Positions 1-10,086 are shown, numbered from the stretch's first letter. The stretch is 64,000 bases of DNA from Spiribacter roseus (GCF_002813635.1 NZ_CP016382.1:62001-126000), one strand, 5' to 3'. Translations and numbers: made by a program. The notes: generated from the sequence alone by a model not told the origin.

Positions 1-1676
1 CGATCCCCACGGACTTCGCGCACGCTGCGGAACACCTTCGCCATGGGCACCCCCAGCAGCGCCAGCACATGGGAGGACAGCATCAGGCTTGCCTCAAGGA
101 TTTCCGGGACCACCACGGTGGCGCCGGCCGCTTCAAAGCGCTCGATCCAGCGGTCGTCGCGGGTGCGCACGATGATCGGAATGTCCGGACGCTCGGCGCG
201 GGTATGCTCGAGCACCTTGAGGCTACCGGCCGGGTTGTCAAAGCTGAGCACGATCATCCGCGCCCGCTCGAGCCCGGCGGCCTGCAGCACTTCGCGTCGC
301 TCGGAATCGCCATAGGTGACCGGGTCGCCGGCGTTGCGGGCCTCCTGGACGCGCTGGGGGTCGAGGTCGAGGGCGAGGTACGGCAGCGCTTCCTGATCCA
401 GGAAGCGGCCGATGTTCTGACCCGTCCGGCCATAGCCGCAGAGGATGACGTGGTTGGCGAGGGGCTCGGCGATACGCGAGACCTCGGTCCTGGCGTCGAC
501 GGCATTGGCGCCCTCCGTCGGGGCACTGAGCACGCGCTGGGCGAGCGCCTGGTTGTGGCGGATGAGGATCGGCGCGGCCAGCATGCTCAGGACGATGGCG
601 GCCAGCACCAGCTGGCTGGTGGCCGATGTCATCAGCCCGGCGCTGATCGCCAGGGCGATCAGGGCAAAGCCGAACTCACCGCCGTTGGCGAGGATGATCG
701 CGGTCCGGCCCGAGTCCTGTGGGCCGTCCACCCGGCGGGCGATGGCGTACACCAGCAGCAGCTTGACGGCCACCATGCCGGCGGCGATGAGGAGCACCCA
801 GTGCAGCTCCATGATCAGCACCGGCAGGTTGATCACCATGCCGACGGTGATGAAGAAAAACCCGAGCAGCACATCCCGGAACGGTCGGATGTCGGCATCG
901 ATCTGATAGCGGTATTCAGTCTCGCCCAGCATGATGCCGGCAAGGAACGCCCCCAGCGCCAGCGACAGGCCCGCCAGATGGGTCAGCCAGGCTGCGGCGA
1001 CCGCGATCAGCAGCACCGTCAGCGTGAACAGCTCGTTGGATCGGGCCTGGGCCACTTCGTGGAAGATCGGTCGCAGTGCCTTGCGCCCCACCCAGACCAT
1101 GATGCCGAACACCACCACACCCTTGATCAGCGCCAGCCCCAGCTCGGTGGTCAGTGAGTTGTCGCTGTTGCCGGCCAGGATCGGAATGGCGATCAGCAGC
1201 GGGACGACCGCCAGATCCTGAAACAGCAGCACGCCCACTGCCCGCCGCCCATGTCGGGTGTGCACCTCGACCTGCTCGGTGAGCTGCTTGGTGACGATGG
1301 CGGTGGACGACAGTGCCAGCGCGCCGCCCAGCACCACGCCCACCTCGATGGAGCCGGTCAGCCACCAGGCGATGCCACCGAACAGCGCCAGACACAGGGT
1401 GACCTGGCTGCCACCCAGTACGCCCACGGCCCAGCGCATGGCGTGCAGCTGCGGAAACGAAAACTCCAGACCGATGGTGAACAGCAGAAAGACCACTCCG
1501 AACTCGGCGAGCAGATGGGTGGTTTCGTTTTCGGGGATAAGACCCAGTGCCGAGGGGCCCAGGGCCATGCCCACCACCAGGTAGGCGATGATCGGCGGCA
1601 GGGTCAGCCGGCGGAACACCGAGACCGCCACCACGGAGGTGGTCAGCAGGAGGATGATGCTTTGCAGGCTGTCCAT
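1..1676 (-). CDS. KefB/KefC-type monovalent cation:proton antiporter (CPA2), 3' end cut by window edge
   Basis: The ATG at 1676 opens a frame that runs 558 codons to the left edge without a stop. The first ~380 residues are a hydrophobic CPA2 exchanger domain of about 12 membrane segments, with family stretches such as LPPIIAYLVVGMALGPSAL near the N-terminus. At about residue 410 a Rossmann-type TrkA-N domain begins (HVILCGYGRTGQNIGRFL), the regulatory NAD/glutathione-binding module of Kef systems. The protein should exchange K+ or Na+ for protons across the inner membrane. It lies 20 bp after dadA and probably shares its transcript. No kefF/kefG-type accessory gene is visible. Family assignment is secure; ion specificity and K+ efflux gating are inferred. 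Confidence 0.9.
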   Translation of the reverse strand, partial: MDSLQSIILLLTTSVVAVSVFRRLTLPPIIAYLVVGMALGPSALGLIPENETTHLLAEFGVVFLLFTIGLEFSFPQLHAMRWAVGVLGGSQVTLCLALFGGIAWWLTGSIEVGVVLGGALALSSTAIVTKQLTEQVEVHTRHGRRAVGVLLFQDLAVVPLLIAIPILAGNSDNSLTTELGLALIKGVVVFGIMVWVGRKALRPIFHEVAQARSNELFTLTVLLIAVAAAWLTHLAGLSLALGAFLAGIMLGETEYRYQIDADIRPFRDVLLGFFFITVGMVINLPVLIMELHWVLLIAAGMVAVKLLLVYAIARRVDGPQDSGRTAIILANGGEFGFALIALAISAGLMTSATSQLVLAAIVLSMLAAPILIRHNQALAQRVLSAPTEGANAVDARTEVSRIAEPLANHVILCGYGRTGQNIGRFLDQEALPYLALDLDPQRVQEARNAGDPVTYGDSERREVLQAAGLERARMIVLSFDNPAGSLKVLEHTRAERPDIPIIVRTRDDRWIERFEAAGATVVVPEILEASLMLSSHVLALLGVPMAKVFRSVREVRGD

Positions 1677-1696
1677 GCTCGGGGTGGCGTCCTCGC

Positions 1697-2959
1697 CTAT
1701 TGGTAGCGCTCGAGGGTCAGGCCGGAGACATCAATATCCGGCGTACGTTGGTCGATCATATCAGCGACGACGCGCCCGGTCCCGGCGGCGAAGGTCCAGC
1801 CGAGGTGGCCGGCGCCGGTGTTGAGGTAGAGCCCGTCGATGCCGCTAGGCCCCAGGATCGGCGGACCATCAATGGTCATCGGGCGCAGGCAGGCCCATTG
1901 ATCGGCCTCGCGGGTGTCGACCTGGCGCGCCAGGGCGGGAAAGTTCGCCAGCCCCTGTTCGAGCACATGCTCGACCCGCTGCGGCCGTATCCGCCGGTCA
2001 TAACCGGTGAACTCGGCGGTACCGGCCATGCGCAGTTGATCGCCCAGTCGCGTGATGACGATCTTGCGGCCATCGTCGATGATCGGCAACCGCGGTGCCG
2101 CCTCGAGCCCGTCCACGGGCAGCGTGGCGGAGTAACCCTTCACTGGCTTGATGGGCAGGCGAAGGCCTGCCTGACGGGCCAGGTACGGTGCCTCGGCGCC
2201 GGTGGCCAGCACGAATGCGTCGGCCTCGAGGGTGGTCTGGTCGGTGTCGATGGCCCGCAGCCGGCCGGCTTTGACGTGCAGGCGTTGTACCGATTCGCCC
2301 AGTCGCAGGGTCAGTCCGCGCTCGACGGCCTTCTCGCCCAGCCGCTGACAGAAAAGGCGGGCATCACCGCTGGCGTCGTCGGGGTAGAAGAACCCGCCGG
2401 CGAGTTCCGCCTGGATATCGGCGAGTGCCGGCTCGCGCTGGCTGATCCCGGCGGGGCTCAGCGTCTCGTGGCGCACCCCCGAGTCCGCCATCAGGCGGCT
2501 GCTGGCGCGGGCGGTCTCCATTTCCTCGGGATGCCGGAAGATTTTGAGGATGCCGTTGTGCGCCTGGGTATAGTCGATGGCGGTTTCCGCCTCGAGCTCG
2601 CGCATGCGCTGCAGGCTGTAAGTGGCCAGACGCGCGTTGACGGCCGTGTTGCGGGCGTGGTGATGGGGGCGGCTGTAGCGCAGGAATCCCAGTCCCCAGC
2701 CCATCAGGCGCGGCAGTTGCGCGGGCCGCAGCAGCAGTGGTGAGTCCTCGCGCCCCATCCAGCGCAGCAGCTGGCCCAGGGCCTGGGGGGTATTCCAGGG
2801 CTCAGTGTGGCTGGCGTGGAGCATGGCTCCATTGGCATGGCTCGCCTCCGAGGCCAGTTCCGGTGCCCGGTCGAGCAGCGTCACCGAATGACCGCCCTCG
2901 AGTAGATACCATGCCGTGGCCACGCCGACCAGGCCGCCGCCCATCACGATGATATTCAC
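1697..2959 (-). CDS. dadA: D-amino acid dehydrogenase (FAD-dependent, DadA family)
   Basis: A 420-residue protein, the usual DadA length. It opens with a dinucleotide-binding motif, GGGLVG at residues 7-12, followed by the DAO-family fold, and ends with the conserved LNTGAGHLGWTFAAGTGR region. DadA oxidises D-amino acids to 2-oxo acids at the inner face of the membrane and passes electrons to the quinone pool. The start is GTG, preceded by a strong GGGGAGG four bases upstream. No alanine racemase gene is adjacent, so the classical dadAX pairing is absent here. It follows comM by 29 bp and precedes the Kef-type antiporter. A related FAD amine oxidase with another substrate cannot be excluded. 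Confidence 0.88.
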   Translation of the reverse strand: MNIIVMGGGLVGVATAWYLLEGGHSVTLLDRAPELASEASHANGAMLHASHTEPWNTPQALGQLLRWMGREDSPLLLRPAQLPRLMGWGLGFLRYSRPHHHARNTAVNARLATYSLQRMRELEAETAIDYTQAHNGILKIFRHPEEMETARASSRLMADSGVRHETLSPAGISQREPALADIQAELAGGFFYPDDASGDARLFCQRLGEKAVERGLTLRLGESVQRLHVKAGRLRAIDTDQTTLEADAFVLATGAEAPYLARQAGLRLPIKPVKGYSATLPVDGLEAAPRLPIIDDGRKIVITRLGDQLRMAGTAEFTGYDRRIRPQRVEHVLEQGLANFPALARQVDTREADQWACLRPMTIDGPPILGPSGIDGLYLNTGAGHLGWTFAAGTGRVVADMIDQRTPDIDVSGLTLERYQ

Positions 2960-2988
2960 TGAACCTCCCCTGACGTATTGCGTTCAGT

Positions 2989-4482
2989 TTAACGCTGAAC
3001 CCGCTCACGATAGGACAGTGCTTCGGCGATGTGGTGTTCCCGTATGTCGGCAGCGCCGTCGAGATCGGCGATGCTGCGCGCGATCCGCCAGCAGCGGTGC
3101 CAGCCGCGTGCCGACAGACCAAAGCGTTGGGTGGCCTGGCGCATGATTTGCCGGCCGGCGGCATCGAGTTGGCCGACGCGGCGCATCGCGCTCACCGACA
3201 GATGACTGGCCGGGATCCCGTCACGGTCCAGCTGGCGCTCGCGGGCGATCTGGACGCGGCGGGCCACCGCGTCGCTGGACTCGCCCTCAGTGCAGGTGTC
3301 GAGCTGGGCGGCGGTCAGCCGGGGGACCCGCACCTGCAGATCGATGCGATCCAGCAACGGACCGCTGATGCGGTTGCCGTAGCGACGGATCTGCGCCGGC
3401 GTGCAGCGGCAGTCATGGTCGCTGTCACCCTCGTAGCCGCAGGGGCAGGGGTTCATGGCCGCAATCAGCTGGAAGCGGGCGGGAAAGCGCAGCCGCGCGT
3501 TGACCCGCGAGACGCTGATTTCGCCGGTCTCGAGTGGCTCGCGCAGGGCCTCGAGGGCTTCACGGGGGAATTCGGGCAGCTCGTCGAGGAACAGCACCCC
3601 GTGGTGGGCGAGCGAGATCTCGCCGGGCCGCGGGCGCATGCCACCGCCGGTCAGTGCCCGCGACGATGTGCTGTGATGGGGGCTGCGGAAGGGGCGTCGG
3701 GCCCAGTGAGCGGGGTCAAAGCAACCCTCGGCGATGGAGTGCAGCGATGCCGACTCCATTGCCTCGGCATCGGTCATGGCGGGCAGCAGGCCTGGCAGGC
3801 GCGCCGCCATCAGGCTTTTGCCACTGCCGGGCGGGCCGCAGAACAGCAGGCTATGGCCGCCGGCCGCGGCGATTTCAAGGGCCCGCCGCGCCGGCGCCTG
3901 GGCGATGACATCGCGCAGATCGGGGCCTGCCGGGGCATGGCCGCGCCCGCTGGGCTGCGCCGGTGGCAGGGGACGCTTGCCGCCGAGATGCCGGGTCACA
4001 TCGAGCAGATGATCGGCGCCATGCACGGGGCCACCCGCCAGCGCGGCCTCGGCGGCATTGTCGGCGGCAACGACGAGGGTTTCCGAGGCGGCGGTACAGC
4101 GCAGTGCCACGGGCAGGGTGCCGTTGACCGGACGCAGGCGGCCGGACAGCGCCAGCTCGGCGCAGAACACGGTGGTCCCGCAATGCTGTCCGGGAATCTG
4201 GCCGGAGGCCACGAGGATGCCCAGCGCAATCGCCAGGTCGAAGCGGGCGCCATCCTTGGGCAGATCGGCGGGGGCGAGATTGACGGTGATGCGGCGACGC
4301 GGGAATTCAAAACCGCTGGTGGTCAGTGCCCCGCGGACCCGGTCGCGGGCCTCGCGCACCGCCGTATTGGGCAATCCCACGATGGACAGCGACGGCAGAC
4401 CGCCGCCCAGATGAACCTCGACGCCCACGCGCGGGGCGTCGATGCCCACCGCCGCGCGGGCCTGAATCTGTGCCAGTGCCAT
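2989..4482 (-). CDS. comM: YifB/ComM family Mg-chelatase-like AAA+ ATPase
   Basis: A 497-residue protein with the ComM/YifB layout: an N-terminal ChlI-like (Lon protease-like) domain, residues 1-170, a Mg-chelatase AAA+ domain with Walker A GPPGSGKS at 216-223 and a Walker B LFLDELPEF, and a C-terminal Mg-chelatase domain. ComM is a hexameric helicase that promotes branch migration during natural transformation in Vibrio, Haemophilus and Acinetobacter. The ATG at 4482 has an excellent GGGAGG. It lies 53 bp after ubiK in the same direction, a common gammaproteobacterial order. Role in uptake is supported by family knowledge and by the pil and comF genes elsewhere in the window. Confidence 0.93.
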   Translation of the reverse strand: MALAQIQARAAVGIDAPRVGVEVHLGGGLPSLSIVGLPNTAVREARDRVRGALTTSGFEFPRRRITVNLAPADLPKDGARFDLAIALGILVASGQIPGQHCGTTVFCAELALSGRLRPVNGTLPVALRCTAASETLVVAADNAAEAALAGGPVHGADHLLDVTRHLGGKRPLPPAQPSGRGHAPAGPDLRDVIAQAPARRALEIAAAGGHSLLFCGPPGSGKSLMAARLPGLLPAMTDAEAMESASLHSIAEGCFDPAHWARRPFRSPHHSTSSRALTGGGMRPRPGEISLAHHGVLFLDELPEFPREALEALREPLETGEISVSRVNARLRFPARFQLIAAMNPCPCGYEGDSDHDCRCTPAQIRRYGNRISGPLLDRIDLQVRVPRLTAAQLDTCTEGESSDAVARRVQIARERQLDRDGIPASHLSVSAMRRVGQLDAAGRQIMRQATQRFGLSARGWHRCWRIARSIADLDGAADIREHHIAEALSYRERVQR

Positions 4483-4535
4483 GGCGACGCACCTCCCTGT
4501 GCGAAGCTGAGGACCCCGCGTATGGCGGGCGGGAA

Positions 4536-4817
4536 TCAGTCGGCGGCGTCGTCCGGCTGTGCCGCTTCGCCGGTTGTTGGCGTCCCCTCGAGCGCCGCGA
4601 CCCGGGCTTCCATCGCCTCGAGGCGCTCGCGGGTGCGGGCAAGCACCTTGGCCTGGGCGTCGAATTCCTCGCGGGTGACGAGCTCCATCCGGCTGAAAGT
4701 GCTCTGCAGCGCCACCCGGGCGTTCTTCTCGACTTCCGCCTGAAAGTCGCGCAGCCCGCTGGGCAGGTTTTCGGAAAAGCGCTTCGCCATGTCGTCAAGC
4801 TGTTTCGGATCGAGCAT
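4536..4817 (-). CDS. ubiK: Ubiquinone biosynthesis accessory factor UbiK
   Basis: A 93-residue protein of the YqiC/BMFP family. Residues 1-50 form an amphipathic helix; residues ~55-80 form a coiled coil (LARTRERLEAMEARVAALEG) that trimerises in family members; the tail is acidic. UbiK binds UbiJ and membrane lipids and supports the aerobic ubiquinone-synthesis complex. The ATG at 4817 has a GGAGG seven to eight bases upstream. It is the first gene of the leftward ubiK-comM-dadA-kef group and is divergent from glnK. ubiC and ubiA occur far to the right. Confidence 0.87.
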   Translation of the reverse strand: MLDPKQLDDMAKRFSENLPSGLRDFQAEVEKNARVALQSTFSRMELVTREEFDAQAKVLARTRERLEAMEARVAALEGTPTTGEAAQPDDAAD

Positions 4818-4844
4818 TGTTCGGCCTCCGTTGACTGTCGGGCC

Positions 4845-5406
<562 letters not shown>

Positions 5407-5428
5407 GGAATCACTGGGAGTCTGAAAC

Positions 5429-6676
5429 ATGTCTGCAGAATTCAACGAACTGGCCTACGCGCTGGATACTTTTTACTTCCTGATCTCCGGGGCGCTGGTC
5501 ATGTGGATGGCCGCCGGGTTCACCATGCTCGAATCGGGCCTGGTGCGCTCGAAGAACACCACCGAGATCCTCACCAAGAACGTTTCGCTCTACGCGATCG
5601 CCTGCATCATGTACATGCTGATCGGCTACAACATCATGTATGGCGGCGGCATCAGCAGCGTCATTCCGTCCATCGGCGGCATTCTCGGCGCATCGGATAA
5701 CGTGCCGGCGGACATCGCCGCGGGCAGCGATGCCTACTACTCGAACATCTCCGACTTCTTTTTCCAGGTGGTGTTCGTGGCAACCGCGATGTCGATCGTC
5801 TCGGGTGCCGTGGCCGAGCGGATGAAGCTCTGGACGTTCCTCCTGTTCACGGTGATCGTCACCGGCCTGGTCTATCCCATCCAGGGCTTCTGGAGCTGGG
5901 GTGGTGGCTTCCTGGCCGAGGTCGGTTACTCCGATTACGCCGGCTCGGGCATCGTCCACATGTTCGGTGCGGCCGCGGCGCTGGCGGCGGTGATGGTGCT
6001 GGGCCCGCGCAAGGGCAAGTTCGGCCCCAATGGCGAGGTCAAGCCGATTCCGGGTGCCAACATGCCGCTGGCGACGCTGGGTGTGTTCATCCTGTGGTTC
6101 GGCTGGTTCGGCTTTAACGGCGGCTCCGAGCTCAAGCTCTCCGACGCCGGCTCAGCCAACGCGGTCGCCCTGGTGTTCGCCAACACCAACCTGGCCGCTG
6201 CCGGTGGTGTCGTCGCCGCGCTGGTCACCGCGCGCCTGATGTTCGGCAAGGCCGACCTGACCATGGCCCTCAACGGCGGTATCGCCGGTCTGGTGTCGAT
6301 CACCGCGGGTCCCAACGTGCCGAGTCTGCTGGGCGCGACCCTGATCGGCGTTGTCGGCGGCGTGCTGGTGGTGTTCTCCATCGTCGGACTCGACAAGCTC
6401 AAGCTCGACGACCCGGTGGGTGCCATCTCCGCGCACGGCACGGCCGGCATCTGGGGTGTCCTGGCGGTGCCGCTGTGGAATGAAGGCGCCAGCTTCGGGC
6501 CGCAGATCATCGGTCTGGTGACGATCTTCGTCTGGACCTTTGGCGTCAGCTACATCCTCATGACCATCCTCAAGGCGGTGATCGGACTGCGTGTCTCCGA
6601 GGAGGATGAAGAGACCGGGCTCGACATTGTCGAATGCGGTGTCGAGGCCTATCCGGAGTTCAGCAACCCGCGCTAA
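5429..6676 (+). CDS. amtB: Ammonium transporter AmtB
   Basis: A 415-residue Amt/Mep/Rh protein with about 11 membrane helices. The twin pore histidines are present: His177 in SGIVHMFGAA and His336 in SAHGTAGIWG. The conserved DFFFQVVF and GFNGGSEL regions also fit. It forms trimers in the inner membrane, conducts ammonium inward and is blocked by GlnK. No cleavable signal peptide is evident; the N-terminus (MSAEFNELAYALDT) leads straight into the first helix. It shares the sigma-54 transcript with glnK and is followed by an intrinsic terminator. Confidence 0.96.
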   Translation: MSAEFNELAYALDTFYFLISGALVMWMAAGFTMLESGLVRSKNTTEILTKNVSLYAIACIMYMLIGYNIMYGGGISSVIPSIGGILGASDNVPADIAAGSDAYYSNISDFFFQVVFVATAMSIVSGAVAERMKLWTFLLFTVIVTGLVYPIQGFWSWGGGFLAEVGYSDYAGSGIVHMFGAAAALAAVMVLGPRKGKFGPNGEVKPIPGANMPLATLGVFILWFGWFGFNGGSELKLSDAGSANAVALVFANTNLAAAGGVVAALVTARLMFGKADLTMALNGGIAGLVSITAGPNVPSLLGATLIGVVGGVLVVFSIVGLDKLKLDDPVGAISAHGTAGIWGVLAVPLWNEGASFGPQIIGLVTIFVWTFGVSYILMTILKAVIGLRVSEEDEETGLDIVECGVEAYPEFSNPR

Positions 6677-6701
6677 CGCGGACCGGCTGAACCACGGACC
6701 C

Positions 6702-6730
6702 ACGGGCGCCTTCGGGCGCCCGTTTTTTTT
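6702..6730 (+). terminator. Rho-independent terminator after glnK-amtB
   Basis: ACGGGCGCC-TTCG-GGCGCCCGT forms a perfect nine-pair stem on a stable TTCG tetraloop and runs straight into an eight-T tract (6723-6730). It begins 25 bases after the amtB stop and isolates the nitrogen operon from the next gene. Confidence 0.95.
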
Positions 6731-6801
6731 CTGGGGCAGGATGAGCACCTGCGTTAGACTGCCGGGCCTCAGATGGGCTGACGCACGATAGGGAGACAAG
6801 C

Positions 6802-7686
6802 ATGAAAGTGGGTGTTGCCGGACTGGGCGTGATGGGCCGGGCGATGGCGCGGAACCTGTCCGCCGATGGACTGCTCGCGGGGGTGTGGAACCGCACGCGG
6901 GCCACGGCCGATGCCCTCGGCAATGAGCTGGACGTACCGGTGGCCGACGATGCGACGGCGCTTGCCGACGCCTGCGATGTGGTCATCACCTGCGTCCGCG
7001 CGGATGCCGATGTGCTGGAAGTGGTTGCGGCGCTGGCGGCGGGTGTCAGCCCGCGTGATGTGGTGATCGATACCTCGACCATTGGCGTGGACGCGGCCGG
7101 CGAGGCCGCCGCGATGCTGGAGGCGAAGGGCGCGACGTTCCTGGATGCGCCGGTCACCGGTGGCCCCGAGGGCGCCGAGGCCGGCACCCTGCAGATCATG
7201 GTGGGCGGCGACCCGGCGGTGCTCGAGCGGGTGCGCCCGGCCCTGCAGGCCATCGGCAGCGACGCGACGCACTTCGGGCCGGTGGGCAGTGGCCAGCGGG
7301 CCAAGGCGGTCAATCAGGTGATGGTTGCCGGCATCGTCCAAGCGATCAGCGAGTCACTGTCATTCGCTGAGGCGAGTGGCCTCGACACCGAGCGCCTGCT
7401 GCCGGTTCTCACCGGTGGCGCGGCGGGAAGCCGTCTGCTCGAGCGCCGTGGCAGCCGGATACTGGCCGGCGATTTTGAGCCCGGCTTCCGGGTGTCGCTG
7501 CATCACAAGGATCTCAACCTGTGCCGCGACCTGCTGCAGAAGCTCGACGTCAATCTGCCGCTGGTGGAGATGACCATCAAGCACTATGAGCGCCTGCTGG
7601 ATCAGGGCTACGGCGACGAGGACACCTCGGCGCTGTTCCGCCTCAAGCGCGAGCTGTTCGAATCGGGCAACCGCAAGAGTCTCTAG
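6802..7686 (+). CDS. NAD(P)-dependent beta-hydroxyacid dehydrogenase (3-hydroxyisobutyrate dehydrogenase family)
   Basis: A 294-residue two-domain dehydrogenase. The N-terminal Rossmann fold opens with GVAGLGVMGRAMARNL (GxGxxG). The substrate signature DAPVTGGPEGAEAGTL lies near residue 118, and the catalytic Lys is in GSGQRAKAVNQ near residue 171. Family members reduce or oxidise small beta-hydroxyacids such as 3-hydroxyisobutyrate, tartronate semialdehyde or succinic semialdehyde; the sequence alone does not say which. The ATG at 6802 has AGGGAG seven bases upstream. It stands alone after the amtB terminator and is convergent with the SPOR gene, with a hairpin spanning both stop codons. Confidence 0.9.
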   Translation: MKVGVAGLGVMGRAMARNLSADGLLAGVWNRTRATADALGNELDVPVADDATALADACDVVITCVRADADVLEVVAALAAGVSPRDVVIDTSTIGVDAAGEAAAMLEAKGATFLDAPVTGGPEGAEAGTLQIMVGGDPAVLERVRPALQAIGSDATHFGPVGSGQRAKAVNQVMVAGIVQAISESLSFAEASGLDTERLLPVLTGGAAGSRLLERRGSRILAGDFEPGFRVSLHHKDLNLCRDLLQKLDVNLPLVEMTIKHYERLLDQGYGDEDTSALFRLKRELFESGNRKSL

Positions 7687-7710
7687 GCCGGGCGGGTCAG
7701 CCGCCGGCCT
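7685..7710. terminator. GC-rich hairpin at a convergent gene junction, possible terminator
   Basis: AGGCCGG (7685-7691) pairs with CCGGCCT (7704-7710) and three inner GC pairs can extend the stem. It covers the stop codons of the dehydrogenase and of the SPOR gene. There is no T tract on either strand, so it may only pause polymerase or protect 3' ends. Confidence 0.35.
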
Positions 7711-8323
7711 GGAGGAGGATGGATTCGATCTGCTGATCGGCCATCCGCGCCCTGACTCCATTGACCTGCTCGAGATCGGCGAACGGCCCCACGCGAACCC
7801 GGTGCCAGGTCTCGCCGCCGGGCAGCTCGACCACCTGGACGCGGGCCTGGATGCCCAGCAGCGCCAGGCTGGCTTTCAGTGAATCGGCATCCTCCGCCTG
7901 ACGGAACGAGCCGGCCTGCAGCAGATAGCGGGTGCCGTCCGATTCGGGGGCGGCCGGTGGATCAGCGGCGGGATCGGCCTCGGGCACGGCCGGTGCGGGC
8001 GGCTCCCCGCCGTCATCCCGCTCGCCCACTTCCACCTCCTGCTCGTTGAGCAGGCGATAGAACTCGAACCGCGGCTGATCGTCCTGCGTCGCCGGCGAGG
8101 GGGCCGCTTCACTGTCTGCGGTTGCGTCGGCGCGGGGTGCATCGGGCCGGCGATGCTCGAGGTGCACCACCAGGGCCACCAGCAGGCCGACGGCCAGCCC
8201 CGTCGCCCCCCAGACAATGGCACCCGGCCGACGGCCCGACGCCGCCCGGGCGCGGGTCGGACGGCTCGCCTGCCCATTGCTCTTGCGGGCCGGCTTGCGG
8301 CGGGTGCTGCCCTTCGCTGCCAT
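7697..8323 (-). CDS. SPOR-domain membrane protein (FtsN-like)
   Basis: A 208-residue bitopic protein. A very basic cytoplasmic N-terminus (KGSTRRKPARKSNGQ) precedes one membrane helix at about residues 35-55. A Pro/Ala/Asp-rich linker follows to about residue 128, then a C-terminal SPOR domain (YLLQAGSFRQAEDADSLKAS onward). SPOR domains bind denuded septal peptidoglycan. Position directly after argS (2 bp gap) and the topology match the gene often annotated ftsN in gammaproteobacteria. It is shorter than E. coli FtsN and no essential FtsA- or FtsQLB-interacting motif can be identified, so I leave the symbol open. Confidence 0.85.
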   Translation of the reverse strand: MAAKGSTRRKPARKSNGQASRPTRARAASGRRPGAIVWGATGLAVGLLVALVVHLEHRRPDAPRADATADSEAAPSPATQDDQPRFEFYRLLNEQEVEVGERDDGGEPPAPAVPEADPAADPPAAPESDGTRYLLQAGSFRQAEDADSLKASLALLGIQARVQVVELPGGETWHRVRVGPFADLEQVNGVRARMADQQIESILLQAGG

Positions 8324-8325
8324 GT

Positions 8326-10086
8326 CTACATGCGTTCCGGTGCCGAGACGCCCAGCAGATCGAGGCCATTGCGCACCACCTGGCGCACGGCCTCGATCAG
8401 CGTCAGGCGGGCATCGCGCAGGTCGCGGTCGTCGACCAGGAACGTATGGGCGTTGTAGTAGGTGTGAAACGCGCCGGCCAGCTCGCGCAGGTAGGCGGCC
8501 AGCAGGTGCGGCTCGTGATTGGCCGCCGCCGACTCGAGCGCCTCGGGGTAGCGGCCGAGGGCCTGAATGAGGGCCTGCTCATGATCGGCGTCGAGCCGGT
8601 CGACATGGCTCAGCCCGTTGTCGTGGTCATGCTCGATCCCGCGCTCGTGCCTCTGCCGGCGTACGCTGCAGACCCGGGCGTGGGCGTACTGAATGTAGTA
8701 GACCGGGTTGTCGTTGGACTGCGACTTGGCCAGCTCGAGGTCGAAGTCGAGGTGCTGTTCGGGCCGACGCATGACATAGAAAAAGCGGGCGGCGTCGTTG
8801 CCCACCTCGTCGCGGAGGGCGCGCAGGGTGACGAACTCGCCGGCACGGGTCGACATGGGCAGGCGCTCGGAGCCGCGGTAGAGGATGGCGAACTGCACCA
8901 GCCGGAAGGTGAGCGCGTCGGTGGCATGGCCAAACGCCTCGAGGCTCGCCCGCACGCGGGCCATGTAGCCGTGATGATCGGCGCCGAAGACATCGATGGC
9001 CTGTTCGAAGCCACGCTCGAACTTGTTCAGGTGATAGGCGATGTCCGAGGCGAAGTAGGTGGTCTGCCCATCCGCCCGGCGCACCACCCGGTCCTTGTCA
9101 TCGCCATAGTCGGTGGAGCGGAACCAGCGGGCACCCTCGGCGTCGTAGAGCGCGCCGGCGGCCTGGAGCTGCTCGAGGGCATGCTCCACCGCGCCGGTGC
9201 GCACCAGTGCGCGCTCGCTGAACCAGCGGTCGTAGCGGACACCGAAGGCGGCCAGGTCCTCGGCGATATCCCCGGTGATGGCGGTGACCGCCGCTTCGAG
9301 GATCTCCTCGTAGCGGCCTTCTCCCAGCAGGCCCCGGGCGCGCGCGATGAGGGCGTCGATATACGCCTCCTTGTCGCCGCCGGCGTGGGCATCGGCGGGC
9401 AGACCAGCGGTCAGCTCGGCGGCGGTGATGCGGTAGCGCTCGCCGGCCTCGGCCTCCAGATCGCGGGCAATGCCGTGGATGTAGTCGCCGCGATAGCCGT
9501 TGGCGGGAAAGGCCATGGACTCGCCACGATGTTCCAGATAGCGGATCAGCACGCTGACGGCGAGGATATGCATCTGCCGCCCGGCGTCGTTGATGTAATA
9601 CTCGCGATGGACGGCGTGGCCGGTCGCCTCGAGCACGTCGGCCAGCGCCGCCCCAAAGGCGGCGCCGCGGCCATGGCCGACATGCAGCGGGCCGGTGGGG
9701 TTGGCCGAGACGAACTCGACGATCACCTGCTGGCCCCGGCCATAGTGGCTGCGGCCGAATTCACGGCCCTCGCGGTGGATCCGGGCGATGACGGCGTTGG
9801 CCGCATCGCGGGTGAGAAAGAAGTTGATGAACCCGGGGCCGGCCACCTCGACCTGATCGATGTGGGCATGCACCGGCAGATGGGCCACCAGCCGGGTCGC
9901 CAGCTCGCGGGGGTTCTGGCGCAGTACCGGGGCCAGACGCATGGCGAGGTTGCTGGCGTAGTCGCCGTGGCCGCTGCCGCGGCCGCGCTCGAGCTGGATG
10001 TCGATCCGGTCGGGAAGGCTGAGGGATTCGGCGGCGGCCAGGGATTGCAGGGCCTGACTCAGCAGATCGACGAGTTCTTCTTTCAT
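8326..10086 (-). CDS. argS: Arginyl-tRNA synthetase
   Basis: A class Ia synthetase of 586 residues: an N-terminal additional domain, the catalytic core with HVGH at 135-138 (the HIGH motif), a KMSKS-equivalent PMSTRAG, and a C-terminal DALR anticodon-binding domain ending with a conserved helical bundle and RM terminus. It charges tRNA-Arg. The ATG at 10086 is preferred to an in-frame TTG at 10098 because the promoter at 10123-10150 would leave almost no leader for the TTG and because the longer form has no better ribosome site. The downstream SPOR gene is probably co-transcribed. Confidence 0.96.
   Translation of the reverse strand: MKEELVDLLSQALQSLAAAESLSLPDRIDIQLERGRGSGHGDYASNLAMRLAPVLRQNPRELATRLVAHLPVHAHIDQVEVAGPGFINFFLTRDAANAVIARIHREGREFGRSHYGRGQQVIVEFVSANPTGPLHVGHGRGAAFGAALADVLEATGHAVHREYYINDAGRQMHILAVSVLIRYLEHRGESMAFPANGYRGDYIHGIARDLEAEAGERYRITAAELTAGLPADAHAGGDKEAYIDALIARARGLLGEGRYEEILEAAVTAITGDIAEDLAAFGVRYDRWFSERALVRTGAVEHALEQLQAAGALYDAEGARWFRSTDYGDDKDRVVRRADGQTTYFASDIAYHLNKFERGFEQAIDVFGADHHGYMARVRASLEAFGHATDALTFRLVQFAILYRGSERLPMSTRAGEFVTLRALRDEVGNDAARFFYVMRRPEQHLDFDLELAKSQSNDNPVYYIQYAHARVCSVRRQRHERGIEHDHDNGLSHVDRLDADHEQALIQALGRYPEALESAAANHEPHLLAAYLRELAGAFHTYYNAHTFLVDDRDLRDARLTLIEAVRQVVRNGLDLLGVSAPERM

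Noticed and set aside
3031-4743. 570-codon plus-strand open frame
   Set aside because: Antisense of comM; Gly/Gln/His-rich and unlike a folded protein.
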